Below are positions 55,607-64,000 of a DNA stretch of 64,000 bases, one piece after another. The stretch lies in the NCBI GenBank assembly GCA_963734435.1, contig CAVTHA010000003.1, forward strand, positions 310,001 to 374,000. Direction: 5' to 3'. Below the pieces are notes generated by a model. That model did no database searches and was not told the origin of the DNA. It saw only the letters and a list, made by a program, of their open reading frames with translations. This DNA is from Bog-756 sp963734435 (GTDB lineage: Bacteria; Actinomycetota; Acidimicrobiia; Acidimicrobiales; RAAP-2). Numbering within the stretch: the stretch's first letter is position 1; each line of letters starts with the position of its first letter. Made by a program: the position numbers and the translations under genes.

Positions 55607-56886
55607 GCGCGCTGCGAGCGGCCGGACGGCGCACCTTCCAATCCCTCCGCATACGCAACTTCCGTCTGTATTTCACCGCCCAGCTGATCTCGGTCTCGGG
55701 GACGTGGATGCAGGCGGTGGCCCAGGCCTGGCTGGTCCTGCACCTGTCCGGCAGTGGTGTCGACCTGGGCATCGTGGTCGGGCTCCAGTTCCTGCCCATG
55801 CTGCTGTTCGGTCCCTTCGGCGGGTTGACCGCTGACCGGGTCGACAAGAGGCGTCTCTTGTTCGTGACCCAGAGCGCCGGAGGCCTGTTGGCGCTGGTGC
55901 TCGGGATCTTGGTGGTCAGCCACCGGGTGGAGCTCTGGCAGGTCTACGTACTGGCGACGTCCCTCGGCGTGGTGAACCTGTTCGACAACCCGGCCCGCCA
56001 GACCTTCATGATGGAGATGGTCGGCCGCGACGACCTGCCCAACGCCGTGAGTCTCAACACCGTGGTGATGAATGCCTCACGCGTCATCGGGCCGGCCATC
56101 GGAGGGGTGGTCATCACGCTCTTCGGTCTCGGGACCTGCTTCTTCGTGAACGCCGCCTCGTATGGCGCGGTCATCGTCGGGCTCTCGATGATGCGCATCG
56201 CCGAGCTGCACCCCACCGAGCAGGTGGCGCGGTCCAAGGGCCAGATCCGGGCGGGATTCCGGTACGTCTGGCGAACGCCCGGCCTGCGGAACACCCTCCT
56301 CGCCATCTCGCTGATCGGGGTGCTCGCCTACAACTTCACCGTCACCCTGGCCCTGCTGGCCAAGGGGACATTCCATGGGGGAGCGGGGACCTACTCGCTG
56401 CTCACTTCGTGCATGGCACTGGGTGCGGTCAGCGGCGGACTGGTGGTGGCCCACCGGGCCCGGCCCACTCCCCGCCTGCTGCAGGTCCTGGCACTGGTGT
56501 TCGGGGGCCTGATGGCCGCAGTGGCGTGCGCCCCCACTCTGGCCGTGGCCTCGGTGCTCATCGTCTTGATGGGGGCGGCCTCCATCGGCTTCATCGCCAC
56601 GGCCAACGCCAGCCTCCAGCTCGGTTCGGATCCGGCCATGCGGGGCCGGGTCATGGCTCTGTACGCCATGGCCTTCCTCGGCACTACGCCCATCGGTGCC
56701 CCATTGGTCGGGGCCATCGCCCAGTGGTCGAGTCCACGGGTGGCCATCCTCACCGGGGCGGTCGCCACCGTCTTGGCCGCCGGTGTGCTGATGTGGCGGC
56801 ACGAGGCCGGTCGTCGACGGTCCGGCATGGGCGACCTGGCTGCCGGGGCCATGGCGATGGAACGGGTGGCGACCGACGCCGCGTGA
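55603..56886 (+). CDS. Major facilitator superfamily exporter (DHA3-like)
   Basis: A 427-residue transporter with about twelve helices. RNFRLYFTAQLISVSGTWMQAVAQAWLVL is the first helix of the EntS/DHA3-type MFS group, and GPFGGLTADRVDKRRLLF the conserved loop 2-3 motif. FDNPARQTFMMEMVGRDDLPNAVSLNTVVMNASRVIGPAIGGVVI is very typical of this group. It probably pumps out a drug-like or siderophore-like molecule by proton exchange. It is translationally coupled to the MarR gene, which should regulate it. The C-terminal tail (MGDLAAGAMAMERVATDA) is cytosolic. Confidence 0.9.
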   Translation: MSALRAAGRRTFQSLRIRNFRLYFTAQLISVSGTWMQAVAQAWLVLHLSGSGVDLGIVVGLQFLPMLLFGPFGGLTADRVDKRRLLFVTQSAGGLLALVLGILVVSHRVELWQVYVLATSLGVVNLFDNPARQTFMMEMVGRDDLPNAVSLNTVVMNASRVIGPAIGGVVITLFGLGTCFFVNAASYGAVIVGLSMMRIAELHPTEQVARSKGQIRAGFRYVWRTPGLRNTLLAISLIGVLAYNFTVTLALLAKGTFHGGAGTYSLLTSCMALGAVSGGLVVAHRARPTPRLLQVLALVFGGLMAAVACAPTLAVASVLIVLMGAASIGFIATANASLQLGSDPAMRGRVMALYAMAFLGTTPIGAPLVGAIAQWSSPRVAILTGAVATVLAAGVLMWRHEAGRRRSGMGDLAAGAMAMERVATDAA

Positions 56887-56901
56887 CTCCGGCCCCGGTG
56901 T

Positions 56902-58140
56902 TCAGGCGATGGGCGCCTCCGCCGGCTTCGGCTCCTTCGGCAGGCCCAGGACTCGCTCACCGACGATGTTGCGCTGGATCTCGGCCGTGCCGCCCCAGAT
57001 CGTCTCCGACCTGGAGAAGAAGAAGGACGCCTGCAGGTCGCTGACCGGGTAGTCCTCCCGGCCCCGCCGGAGACGTTGGTCGACCGTGTCGTCGGGTGAC
57101 CCGGTGAGGATCTGCCCCTCCATGCCGAGGATGTCCATGGCCAACTCCATGGTCTCCTGGTGGCACTCGGACCAGAACATCTTGTTGCCGGCGGCGAGCG
57201 CGGCGGCATGGTGGGTGCCGTTGAGCGCATCGGTGAGCGAGCGGTAGCCGTTGATCTGCATGATCTTGACCTTCGTCCAGGCCGTCGCCAGGCGTTGGCG
57301 GATGAGCGGATCGCCGGCCCGGCCCCGGTCCCGAACCGTCGAGATGATGGTGTCGAGCTCCCGTTGGAACCGCCGGTGCCCGGTGGTGGCCGACGAGCCC
57401 CGTTCGAACCCGAGGGTGGTCATGGCCACCTTCCAGCCGTTGTTCTCACCGCCCACGACGTTGTTTCTGGGGCACCTGGCATTGGTGAAGAAGACTTCGT
57501 TGAAGTCGGCGCTCCCGTCGACCTGTTCGATGGGACGGACCTCGATGCCGGGCTGTCTCATCGGCACCAGCAGGTAGGAAATACCGGCATGCTTCGATGC
57601 TTCGGGATCGGTGCGGGCCAGCAGGAAGATGTAGTCGGCGAACTGCGCCTGGGTGGTCCAGACCTTCTGCCCGTTGATGACCCATTCGTCGCCGTCGAGC
57701 TCGGCGCGCGTCGTGAGCGAGGCCAGATCGCTGCCCGCATCAGGTTCGGAGAACCCCTGGCACCAGGAGATGGTGCCGTGGAGGATGCCGGGGATGAACT
57801 GCTGCTTCTGCTCCTCGGTGGCCCACTGCAGGATGGTGGGCCCGACCAGCGTGTCGCCGAAGAAGTCTGCCCGGAGCGGGGCCTCGGCCCGGGCGAACTC
57901 CTCGTTGAGCACGACCGATTCCATGAGGGAGAGCCCCTTTCCGCCGTACTCCTTGGGCCACGAGGCGCAGATCCACCCGCCCTCGAAGAGCTTCTTCGTC
58001 CAGTCGCGGTTGAACGCCTTCTTCTCCTGGCGGGTCATCGAGAAGCCCGGTGTCCCCCAGCCGTCGGGCAGGTTGTCGGCCAGCCACTGTCGGATCTCGT
58101 TCCGGAAGTGCTCCGTCTCCACCGGGTAGGTCAGGTCCAC
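56902..58140 (-). CDS. Acyl-CoA dehydrogenase
   Basis: A 412-residue flavoprotein. The N-terminal helical domain has HFRNEIRQWLADNLP and WPKEYGGKGLSLMESVVLNEEFARA. SWCQGFSEPDAGSDLASLTTRAELDGDEWVINGQKVWTT is the FAD-binding middle domain signature, and the C-terminal part has ETIWGGTAEIQRNIVGERVLGLP. It oxidises an acyl-CoA at the alpha-beta bond. Length and motifs fit the actinobacterial family often tied to sterol or branched-chain breakdown. The active base (Glu of the late helix) is probably the E in SETIWGGT..EIQR but I cannot be sure. Convergent with the MFS gene; divergent from the MgtE-like gene. Confidence 0.9.
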   Translation of the reverse strand: MDLTYPVETEHFRNEIRQWLADNLPDGWGTPGFSMTRQEKKAFNRDWTKKLFEGGWICASWPKEYGGKGLSLMESVVLNEEFARAEAPLRADFFGDTLVGPTILQWATEEQKQQFIPGILHGTISWCQGFSEPDAGSDLASLTTRAELDGDEWVINGQKVWTTQAQFADYIFLLARTDPEASKHAGISYLLVPMRQPGIEVRPIEQVDGSADFNEVFFTNARCPRNNVVGGENNGWKVAMTTLGFERGSSATTGHRRFQRELDTIISTVRDRGRAGDPLIRQRLATAWTKVKIMQINGYRSLTDALNGTHHAAALAAGNKMFWSECHQETMELAMDILGMEGQILTGSPDDTVDQRLRRGREDYPVSDLQASFFFSRSETIWGGTAEIQRNIVGERVLGLPKEPKPAEAPIA

Positions 58141-58241
58141 GGTTCGACACTATCCGTTCATCTTCGGGACACGGTGAGGGGCACAAACCCACCACGGGTG
58201 CCGGTGCTACTCGGACGCCGACGAGGCCGGAAGGGGCCGTC

Positions 58242-58247
58242 TACGCT
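58242..58247 (+). promoter_or_regulatory. Possible -10 box (TACGCT) for a leaderless transcript
   Basis: It ends 9 bases before the ATG at 58257 with no ribosome-binding site in the gap. Confidence 0.35.
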
Positions 58248-58256
58248 GGTACCGCC

Positions 58257-59549
58257 ATGACCACTCGAGCCGCGGAGACCGGTGCCGGGCCGGAGATCCT
58301 GCATCTCTCCAGTGTGATCAAGCGACCGCTGGTGGACGCGGCCGGGGACCGGCTCGGCAAGGTGCAGGACCTGATCGTGCGGGCCGGGCAGTCGCCTCAT
58401 CCCCCGGTGGTGGGATTGGTGGTGGACATCGGCGGCCGGGACCTCTTCGTACCCATCGACAAGATCGCCTCGTTCGAGTCCGGGCGGGTGCTCTTCGAAG
58501 GAAGCCGGGTCGACCTGCGGCGCTTCGAACGCCGGCCCGGCGAGCTCCTGCTGGCCCGGGACCTGCTCGCCCATCACCTGATCAATTTCGTCGGCGGCCG
58601 GCTGATCCGGGCCAACGAGATCGAACTGGCCAAGGTGAACGGAGAGTGGGAAGTGGTGGCCGTCGACCCCTCCCCCCGACCGGTCCTCCGCCGGCTGATC
58701 CCGGGGTACAAGCGGAGGAGGGCGGATCCGGGGGCCATCGTGGACTGGGCCAGCATCGAGCCGTTCGTCGCCCACGTCCCCACTTCGCGACTGCGGATCC
58801 CGTATCGGAAGCTGGCCAAGCTCCACCCGGCTCAGATCGCCGATCTGGTCGAGGCTGCCTCCCACGACGAGGGCGAGGAGATCATCGAAGCGGTGGGGGC
58901 CGATCGGGAGCTCGAGGCCGACGTCTTCGAGGAACTCGACACCGAGCACCAGGTCGAGTTCGTGCGGAACCGGTCCGATGCCGAAGCGGCCCGCCTGCTG
59001 GCGTCGATGGCTCCTGACGACGCGGCCGATCTGATCACGGAAGTGGACCAGGAGCGTCGGCTGCCCATTCTCCAACTCCTGCCCGAACCGCAGCAGCGGA
59101 AGGTTCGCTCGTTGCTCCTCTACAACCCCGAGACAGCCGGGGGCCTGATGAGCCCGGACTTCCTGAGCGTACCGGCCGACATGCCGGTGGCCGATGTGCT
59201 CCAGGCACTACGCCGGAGCACCGCTCCACCCGAGGCGCTCAATGTCGTCTTCGCCGTGGACGGTGAAGGCCATCTGGTCGGGTCGGCATCGGCGGTGCGC
59301 CTCCTGAAGGCCGAGCCCGGCGTACCGGTGACGTCCATCGGTCAGAGCGAGCCCGTGCACGTGCACCCGGACTGGGACCTCGGATCGATCGTCCGTACCA
59401 TGTCCGACTTCAACATGGTCGTCGCCCCGGTACTCGATCCCGACCATGATGAGATCCTGGGCGTGGTCACCGTCGACGATGTCCTCGAGCTGCTCCTCCC
59501 CACCGGCTGGCGGCGCGACTTCGGCCGCACGGCGGCGGCGGAAGACTGA
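58257..59549 (+). CDS. PRC-barrel / MgtE N-domain / CBS protein without membrane pore
   Basis: A soluble 430-residue protein from ATG 58257. Residues about 15-90 and 90-160 look like PRC-barrel-type repeats (HLSSVIKRPLVDAAGDRLGKVQDLIV; LLARDLLAHHLINFVGGRL). About 185-290 is the MgtE N domain (RKLAKLHPAQIADLVEAAS, APDDAADLITEVDQERRLPILQLLP, YNPETAGGLMSPDFLSVP). About 300-425 is a CBS pair (MPVADVLQALRRST, VVAPVLDPDHDEILGVVTVDDVLELL). In true MgtE these parts sense Mg2+ and gate a five-helix channel, which is missing here. The NRAMP-like gene 215 bases downstream is the likely partner. Confidence 0.87.
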   Translation: MTTRAAETGAGPEILHLSSVIKRPLVDAAGDRLGKVQDLIVRAGQSPHPPVVGLVVDIGGRDLFVPIDKIASFESGRVLFEGSRVDLRRFERRPGELLLARDLLAHHLINFVGGRLIRANEIELAKVNGEWEVVAVDPSPRPVLRRLIPGYKRRRADPGAIVDWASIEPFVAHVPTSRLRIPYRKLAKLHPAQIADLVEAASHDEGEEIIEAVGADRELEADVFEELDTEHQVEFVRNRSDAEAARLLASMAPDDAADLITEVDQERRLPILQLLPEPQQRKVRSLLLYNPETAGGLMSPDFLSVPADMPVADVLQALRRSTAPPEALNVVFAVDGEGHLVGSASAVRLLKAEPGVPVTSIGQSEPVHVHPDWDLGSIVRTMSDFNMVVAPVLDPDHDEILGVVTVDDVLELLLPTGWRRDFGRTAAAED

Positions 59550-59751
59550 ACGATGCTTCGCCAGCGAAAACCTGACCTCGTCACGCTGAGTGGCGCAGCC
59601 CCGGCCGGTCAGCCGGCAACCGGACACCAGGACCGGTAGGACCGCTACGGGTTCGTCTGATTCGACCGGGCCGGCACCCGGGCCACGACCCACCACCGCC
59701 ATCCCATCATGGCTGCGTCAACACCATGCTCGACCGGAGCGACGTCCCCCG

Positions 59752-59758
59752 AAGGAGG
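59752..59758 (+). promoter_or_regulatory. Strong ribosome-binding site of the NRAMP-like gene
   Basis: AAGGAGG, six bases before the ATG at 59765. It fixes this start and differs from the neighbouring genes, whose starts seem leaderless. Confidence 0.7.
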
Positions 59759-59764
59759 TGAACC

Positions 59765-61396
59765 ATGGCCCATGAGACGACCGAGTCAGATCCCGGATCT
59801 GCGGTGCTGGACCAGGCTCACCTCGGTGACATCGAGGGGGCGCTGGGGACGATCCGCCAACACGACCTCGACACGCGGCGCTCGTGGCGCGCCCGCCTGC
59901 TCACCCTGTTGGCCATCATGGGCCCTGGGCTCATCGTCATGGTCGGCGACAACGACGCCGGGGGTGTCTCCACCTACAGCCAGGCCGGCCAGAATTTCGG
60001 CCTCACGCTGCTGTGGACATTGCCCCTGCTCATCCCGGTCCTCGTCGTCAACCAGGAGATGGTGGTCCGCCTGGGTGCGGTCACCGGTGTGGGGCACGCT
60101 CGCCTGATCAACGAACGCTTCGGCCGCTTCTGGGGCGCCTTCTCCGTCGGAGACCTGTTCATCCTCAATTTCTTGACCATCGCCACCGAGTTCATCGGGG
60201 TGAGCCTCGCCCTCGGTTATTTCGGGATCTCCGAGTACGTCTCGGTCCCGGTGGCCGCCGTCCTCCTCATCGCCATGACCGCCACCGGCAGCTTCCGGCG
60301 CTGGGAGCGCTTCATGTTCATCTTCATCGCGGTCAACTTCCTGGTCATCCCGCTGGCTGTGTTCAGCCATCCCACCGCCGGACCCTTCTTCCACAGTCTG
60401 GTCGTTCCCGGGGTGAAGGGCGGCTTCAACTCGACCTCGGTGCTGCTCATCATCGCCATCGTCGGGACCACCGTGGCTCCGTGGCAGCTCTTCTTCCAGC
60501 AGTCCAACATCGTGGACAAGCGGATCACGCCCCGGTGGATCAATTACGAGCGGGCCGACACGGTGCTCGGCTCGCTGATCACCGTCTTCGCCGCCTCGCT
60601 GCTGATGGCCGTGGTCGCCGCCGCCTTCGCCGGCACCCCGTTAGCCGGTCACTTCACCGACGCCGGTGGTGTGGCATCCGGCCTGAATCACGTGGTCGGT
60701 CACGCCGCCGGTGACCTCTTCGCCATCATCCTCCTCAATGCGTCGATCATCGGCGCCGCCTCGGTCACCCTGGCCACGTCATATGCCTTCGGTGACATCT
60801 TCGGAACGCACCACTCCCTTCACTGGAGCTGGCGCGAGGCGAAGTTCTTCTATGGCGCCTTCACCGCCATGGTGGTCCTGGCCGCGGCCATCGTGATCAT
60901 TCCGGGGGCTCCATTGGGCCTGATCACCACCAGTGTCCAAGCCCTCGCCGGAGTGTTGTTGCCCAGCGCCACCGTCTTCCTCCTGATGCTCTGCAACGAC
61001 AAGGACGTCCTGGGCCCTTGGGTCAACCGGCCATGGCTCAACGCACTGGCCACCGCCATCATCTCGATCCTCCTGATGATGTCCCTGGTGCTCATGGCGA
61101 CCACCCTGTTCAGCCACATCAACGTGACCCGGCTCGCCACCGTGCTGGGTGGCGTCCTCGTCGTCGGCTACATCGTCGGTGGCGTTCTCTACGCCCGGGC
61201 CCTCAGACGCAGGCCGCTGGTGCCGGTGGTCTCCACGGCCAGGCGCGCCACTTGGCGCATGCCGGCTCTGAACCTCCTCGACCGTCCCCAGTGGTCGCGG
61301 GGCCGACTGATCGGGATGTACGCCCTCCGCGGCTACCTGGTGCTCGCCGTGCTGCTGTTGCTGGTCAAGGCCATCCAGCTCGGGCTCCATCACTAG
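59765..61396 (+). CDS. NRAMP-related divalent metal transporter
   Basis: A 543-residue transporter with about eleven or twelve helices and a cytosolic N-terminal tail of about 45 residues. Helix 1 reads MGPGLIVMVGDNDAGGVSTYSQAG: DNDAGG (62-67) stands where true NRAMP Mn/Fe transporters have DPGN. Helix 6 reads TTVAPWQLFFQQSNIVDK, with APWQ where NRAMP has the metal-binding Met of (A/M)PH. These swaps remove the soft sulfur ligand and are like NRAMP-related Mg2+ transporters, so Mg2+ or another hard ion is a plausible substrate. The gene upstream codes for an MgtE-like sensor part, which supports that idea. Confidence 0.85.
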   Translation: MAHETTESDPGSAVLDQAHLGDIEGALGTIRQHDLDTRRSWRARLLTLLAIMGPGLIVMVGDNDAGGVSTYSQAGQNFGLTLLWTLPLLIPVLVVNQEMVVRLGAVTGVGHARLINERFGRFWGAFSVGDLFILNFLTIATEFIGVSLALGYFGISEYVSVPVAAVLLIAMTATGSFRRWERFMFIFIAVNFLVIPLAVFSHPTAGPFFHSLVVPGVKGGFNSTSVLLIIAIVGTTVAPWQLFFQQSNIVDKRITPRWINYERADTVLGSLITVFAASLLMAVVAAAFAGTPLAGHFTDAGGVASGLNHVVGHAAGDLFAIILLNASIIGAASVTLATSYAFGDIFGTHHSLHWSWREAKFFYGAFTAMVVLAAAIVIIPGAPLGLITTSVQALAGVLLPSATVFLLMLCNDKDVLGPWVNRPWLNALATAIISILLMMSLVLMATTLFSHINVTRLATVLGGVLVVGYIVGGVLYARALRRRPLVPVVSTARRATWRMPALNLLDRPQWSRGRLIGMYALRGYLVLAVLLLLVKAIQLGLHH

Positions 61397-61526
61397 CGGG
61401 ACACCTCCGGCGGCCGAGGCTGAGCCGAATCCCCCGGTCGGGTGGTCGTCGGTGGGGCCGGGTTGCGCCGAAGTACCTGGCCGGGGGAGTATCTGTCTTC
61501 CATGTGCCCGTACGCCTCGGTTGTCC

Positions 61527-62894
61527 ATGCCTAGCTTCGGGCTGAGGCGACACAGGGAGAAGGGCCCGGCTTCCCCACCCCCCGTCCCCGAGCGGATCGT
61601 CCCCCGCCCACCGTCTCCCGGCGGGCTCCGGGTGGCCTTCCTCGTCTACCGGGGCAATCCGCGCTGCGGCGGACAGGGCGTCTATACCCGCCACTTGACC
61701 CGCGAGCTGGTCGCCCTCGGTCACTCGGTCGAGGTGTTCGCCGGGCAGCCCTGGCCCGAGCTCGACGAGGGGGTCGGATTCACCCCGGTCCCGAGCCTCG
61801 ATCTGTACCGCGAGCCCGATCCGTTTCGGATTCCCATGCCGCGCGAGTTCCGAAATGCCTACCCCTCCTCGATCGCCGCCCTCGAGTTCGGGGTGATGTG
61901 CACGGCCGGGTTCCCTGAACCGTGGACCTTCAGCCTCCGGACCCGCCGCCTGCTCGGGGCCCGGCGCCATGCGTTCGATCTGGTGCACGACAACCAGTGT
62001 CTGGGCAACGGGATCCTCGGGATGATCGACGACGGCTGGCCGGTGCTGACCACCTTGCACCACCCCATCACCGTCGATCGCCAACTGGCGCTGAGCCACG
62101 CCACCAACCCGTGGCAGTACTTCACCCAGCTCCGCTGGTTCGGGTTCCTACGCATGCAGGAGCGCGTGGCCCGGGCGCTGCCCCGCGTGGTCACTGTGTC
62201 CGAATCGTCGCGGACCGACATCGCCGCCCAGATGAACGTGGACTACGAGGGGATGACCGTCGTCCCGGTGGGCGTCGACCACACGGTGTTCCGACCACGC
62301 CCCGAGGTGGAGCCGGTGCCGGGCCGCATCATGGTGACGTCGTCCTCCGACGTGCCCCTGAAGGGCCTGGTGCCTCTGCTCGAGGCGGTGGCCAAGCTCC
62401 GCACCGAGCGCGACATCGAGCTGGTGGTCATCGGCAATCCCCGGCCCGACGGCCGGGTGGCGAGGGCCATCGATCGGCTCGACCTGGCGCCCGCCGTGCG
62501 GTGCGTCTCCGGCATCAGCGACGACGAGCTGGCCCGCAACTACGCCCGGGCCCAAGTGGCGGTGGTGCCGTCGCTGTACGAGGGTTTCTCGCTCCCGGCC
62601 ATCGAAGCCATGGCGTGCGGGGTGGCGCTGGTCGCCACCACCGGCGGGGCCCTGCCCGAAGTGGTCGGCAACGACGGGGACACCGGGCTGTTGGTCCCGC
62701 CGGACGATCCGGGGGCGCTGGCCGGAGCCATCGCCCGCCTGCTCGACGACGACGGGCTGCGCGGGCGTCTCGGGGCGGCGGGTCGGCAGCGGGTCCTCGG
62801 GCGGTTCACCTGGCCGGTCACCGCAGCCGGAACCGCCGCCGAGTACCGCGCCCTGCTGGCCGACGTGACACCGCTGGGGGACTCCTCGTGTTGA
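61527..62894 (+). CDS. GT4 glycosyltransferase
   Basis: A 455-residue GT-B fold enzyme from ATG 61527. LRVAFLVYRGNPRCGGQGVYTRHLTRELVALGHSVEVF is the N-terminal Rossmann start with the GGQGVY acceptor loop; HDNQCLGNGIL and TLHHPITVDRQL follow. The C-terminal domain has VPVGVDHTVFRP, MVTSSSDVPLKGLVPLLEAV (usually the sugar-nucleotide phosphate loop) and VVPSLYEGFSLPAIEAMACGVALVATTGGALPEVV with the ExxxxxxxE motif. It transfers a sugar from a nucleotide donor. The stop overlaps the next start, and three genes here (GT4, methyltransferase, prenyltransferase-like) are coupled. Confidence 0.88.
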   Translation: MPSFGLRRHREKGPASPPPVPERIVPRPPSPGGLRVAFLVYRGNPRCGGQGVYTRHLTRELVALGHSVEVFAGQPWPELDEGVGFTPVPSLDLYREPDPFRIPMPREFRNAYPSSIAALEFGVMCTAGFPEPWTFSLRTRRLLGARRHAFDLVHDNQCLGNGILGMIDDGWPVLTTLHHPITVDRQLALSHATNPWQYFTQLRWFGFLRMQERVARALPRVVTVSESSRTDIAAQMNVDYEGMTVVPVGVDHTVFRPRPEVEPVPGRIMVTSSSDVPLKGLVPLLEAVAKLRTERDIELVVIGNPRPDGRVARAIDRLDLAPAVRCVSGISDDELARNYARAQVAVVPSLYEGFSLPAIEAMACGVALVATTGGALPEVVGNDGDTGLLVPPDDPGALAGAIARLLDDDGLRGRLGAAGRQRVLGRFTWPVTAAGTAAEYRALLADVTPLGDSSC

Positions 62895-63667
62895 CCGTCG
62901 ACTATGCCCGGCTGGGGGTGCGGCGGGGAGACCGCTTGCTGGACCTCGGCTGCGGTTTCGGTCGCCACGCCTATCAGGCGGCCCGGCTGGGCGCAGCCGT
63001 GGTGGCCTACGATGCCGGGGCCGACGAGGTTCGCAACGTGACCAACACGTTCGGGGCGATGGCGGTGGCGGGGGAGCTCGACGGCGACAGGGCCCGGGTC
63101 GGGGCGGTGCAGGGCGACGCCCTGGCGTTGCCTTTCGCCGACGCCACGTTCGAGCGGGTGATCGCCTCCGAGGTCCTCGAGCACATCGCCGACGACCAGC
63201 AGGCCATGACCGAGCTGGCCCGGGTGCTGCGGCCGGGCGGGTCCATGGCGGTGACCGTGCCGCGGTGCGGTCCGGAATTCGTCAACTGGGCCCTGTCCGA
63301 CGAGTACCACGACGTACCGGGCGGGCATGTCCGGATCTACCGGCGGAGCCAGCTGATCGGACGGCTCCGGGGCACCGGCCTCCGGGCGGTCGGGAGCCAC
63401 CACGCCCACGGCCTGCACGCCCCCTACTGGTGGCTGCGCTGCCTGGTCGGCCCGACCAACGACACCCACCCCGCCGTCTCCCGATACCACCGGCTGCTTG
63501 TGTGGGACATCGAGAAGGCGCCGAAGATCACCCGCTACGCCGACCGCCTGCTCAATCCCCTGATGGGCAAGAGCCTGGTGGTGTATCTCGAGAAGCCCGT
63601 GGCGGTGGGCTCCGGCCGCGGCGAGCGGCCGGTGGAGGCGCTGTCCGGCGTCGGTGCCGCGGCGTGA
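62888..63667 (+). CDS. SAM-dependent methyltransferase
   Basis: A 259-residue class I methyltransferase from GTG 62888 (TTG 62891 is possible). RLLDLGCGFGRHAYQAARLGAAVVAYDAG is the AdoMet loop with the acidic strand 2; GDALALPFADATFERVIASEVLEHIADDQQAMTELARVLRPGGSMAVTVP covers motifs 3 to 6. A C-terminal extension of about 100 residues (ALSDEYHDVPGGHVRIYRRSQLI, HAPYWWLRCLVG) may bind the acceptor. It overlaps the GT4 gene by seven bases and the next gene by four (GTGA), so a shared pathway is likely, perhaps a methylated glycolipid. Confidence 0.88.
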   Translation: MLTVDYARLGVRRGDRLLDLGCGFGRHAYQAARLGAAVVAYDAGADEVRNVTNTFGAMAVAGELDGDRARVGAVQGDALALPFADATFERVIASEVLEHIADDQQAMTELARVLRPGGSMAVTVPRCGPEFVNWALSDEYHDVPGGHVRIYRRSQLIGRLRGTGLRAVGSHHAHGLHAPYWWLRCLVGPTNDTHPAVSRYHRLLVWDIEKAPKITRYADRLLNPLMGKSLVVYLEKPVAVGSGRGERPVEALSGVGAAA

Positions 63668-64000
63668 GGACGGTCCCCGAGGTGCCGGGTGTGATGTCCG
63701 CCGGCCAGGTGATGACCACCGCCCGGTCCATCGCCTCCCTGCAGCGGCCTGACGGGATGATCGAGTGGTTCCCGGGAGGACACTGCGACCCGTGGAACCA
63801 CGTCGAGGCGGCCATGGCCCTCACCGTGGCGGGGCTCGACGCAGAGGCCGATGCCGCCTACCGGTGGCTGGTCGACACCCAGCTCCCCGACGGCAGCTGG
63901 TTCAACTACTACCTGTCCACCGGTATCGAGGATGCTCGGCTCGACACCAACGTGTGCGCCTATCTGGCCACCGGTGCCTGGCATCGCTTCGTGTCGACGG
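63664..64000 (+). CDS. Prenyltransferase / squalene-cyclase-like protein, 5' part only
   Basis: The frame is open from GTG 63664 to the right edge (112 codons). SIASLQRPDGMIEWFPGGHCDPWNHVEAAMALTVAGL and WLVDTQLPDGSWFNYYLSTG contain two QxxDGxW-type (QW) repeats of the alpha/alpha-barrel prenyltransferase and terpene-cyclase fold. The full protein is outside the window. In this coupled unit with a GT4 and a methyltransferase it may act on an isoprenoid acceptor, but some such barrel proteins act on other substrates. Confidence 0.7.
   Translation, partial: MRTVPEVPGVMSAGQVMTTARSIASLQRPDGMIEWFPGGHCDPWNHVEAAMALTVAGLDAEADAAYRWLVDTQLPDGSWFNYYLSTGIEDARLDTNVCAYLATGAWHRFVST

Overview
The window looks like part of an actinobacterial chromosome, most likely an Acidimicrobiia-type lineage. 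It is GC-rich, has a luciferase-like (F420-type) oxidoreductase beside thiolase and FabH genes, and several starts sit just behind TAnnnT boxes as in leaderless transcripts. No rRNA, tRNA, CRISPR array or phage genes are visible. The placement is inferred from gene content only.

Region 1 (about 1-31 kb) is a somewhat less GC-rich, scrambled surface-polysaccharide region. It is dominated by large polytopic membrane proteins resembling GT-C/GT39 glycosyltransferases and DUF2142 proteins, with GT2 glycosyltransferases, a GtrA flippase-like protein, a 2OG-Fe(II) oxygenase, an arylsulfotransferase remnant and an O-acyltransferase. At least five membrane-protein families occur here as an intact copy plus a broken, decayed or edge-truncated copy. 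Relics of an IS3-type element, with one copy apparently nested in another, lie in the middle (20-25 kb).

Region 2 (about 30.8-38.3 kb) is a tightly packed plus-strand operon: GT2, sedoheptulose-7-phosphate isomerase-like SIS protein, NAD epimerase, GmhB-like phosphatase, transaldolase, methyltransferase, GHMP kinase, nucleotidyltransferase, methyltransferase. The set fits synthesis of a nucleotide-activated heptose. Between about 32.4 and 37.2 kb the genes carry many one-base frameshifts although the protein sequence is otherwise well conserved, which points to local sequence error more than to gene decay.

Region 3 (38.4-46.9 kb) has a minus-strand trio (luciferase-like oxidoreductase, thiolase, FabH), a NifU-domain protein, a methyltransferase, a GT2-methyltransferase fusion, and a coupled LegB-like dehydratase / nucleotidyltransferase / GT2 unit. 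Region 4 (46.9-55.1 kb) holds two acyltransferase-SGNH proteins, a GT39-like protein and an 848-residue membrane protein with a spermidine-synthase-like core.

Region 5 (55.1-64 kb) is more housekeeping-like: a MarR regulator coupled to an MFS exporter, an acyl-CoA dehydrogenase, an MgtE-like cytosolic protein next to an unusual NRAMP-related transporter, and a coupled GT4 / methyltransferase / prenyltransferase-like unit running off the right edge.

Together the window reads as a glycan assembly and decoration locus: sugar nucleotides are made (heptose module, LegB-like unit), GT2 enzymes load polyprenyl carriers or extend chains, polytopic GT-C-like proteins and flippases work at the membrane, and acyl-, sulfo-, methyl- and hydroxylation enzymes decorate the product. 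The repeated intact-plus-decayed membrane protein families are its most unusual feature.
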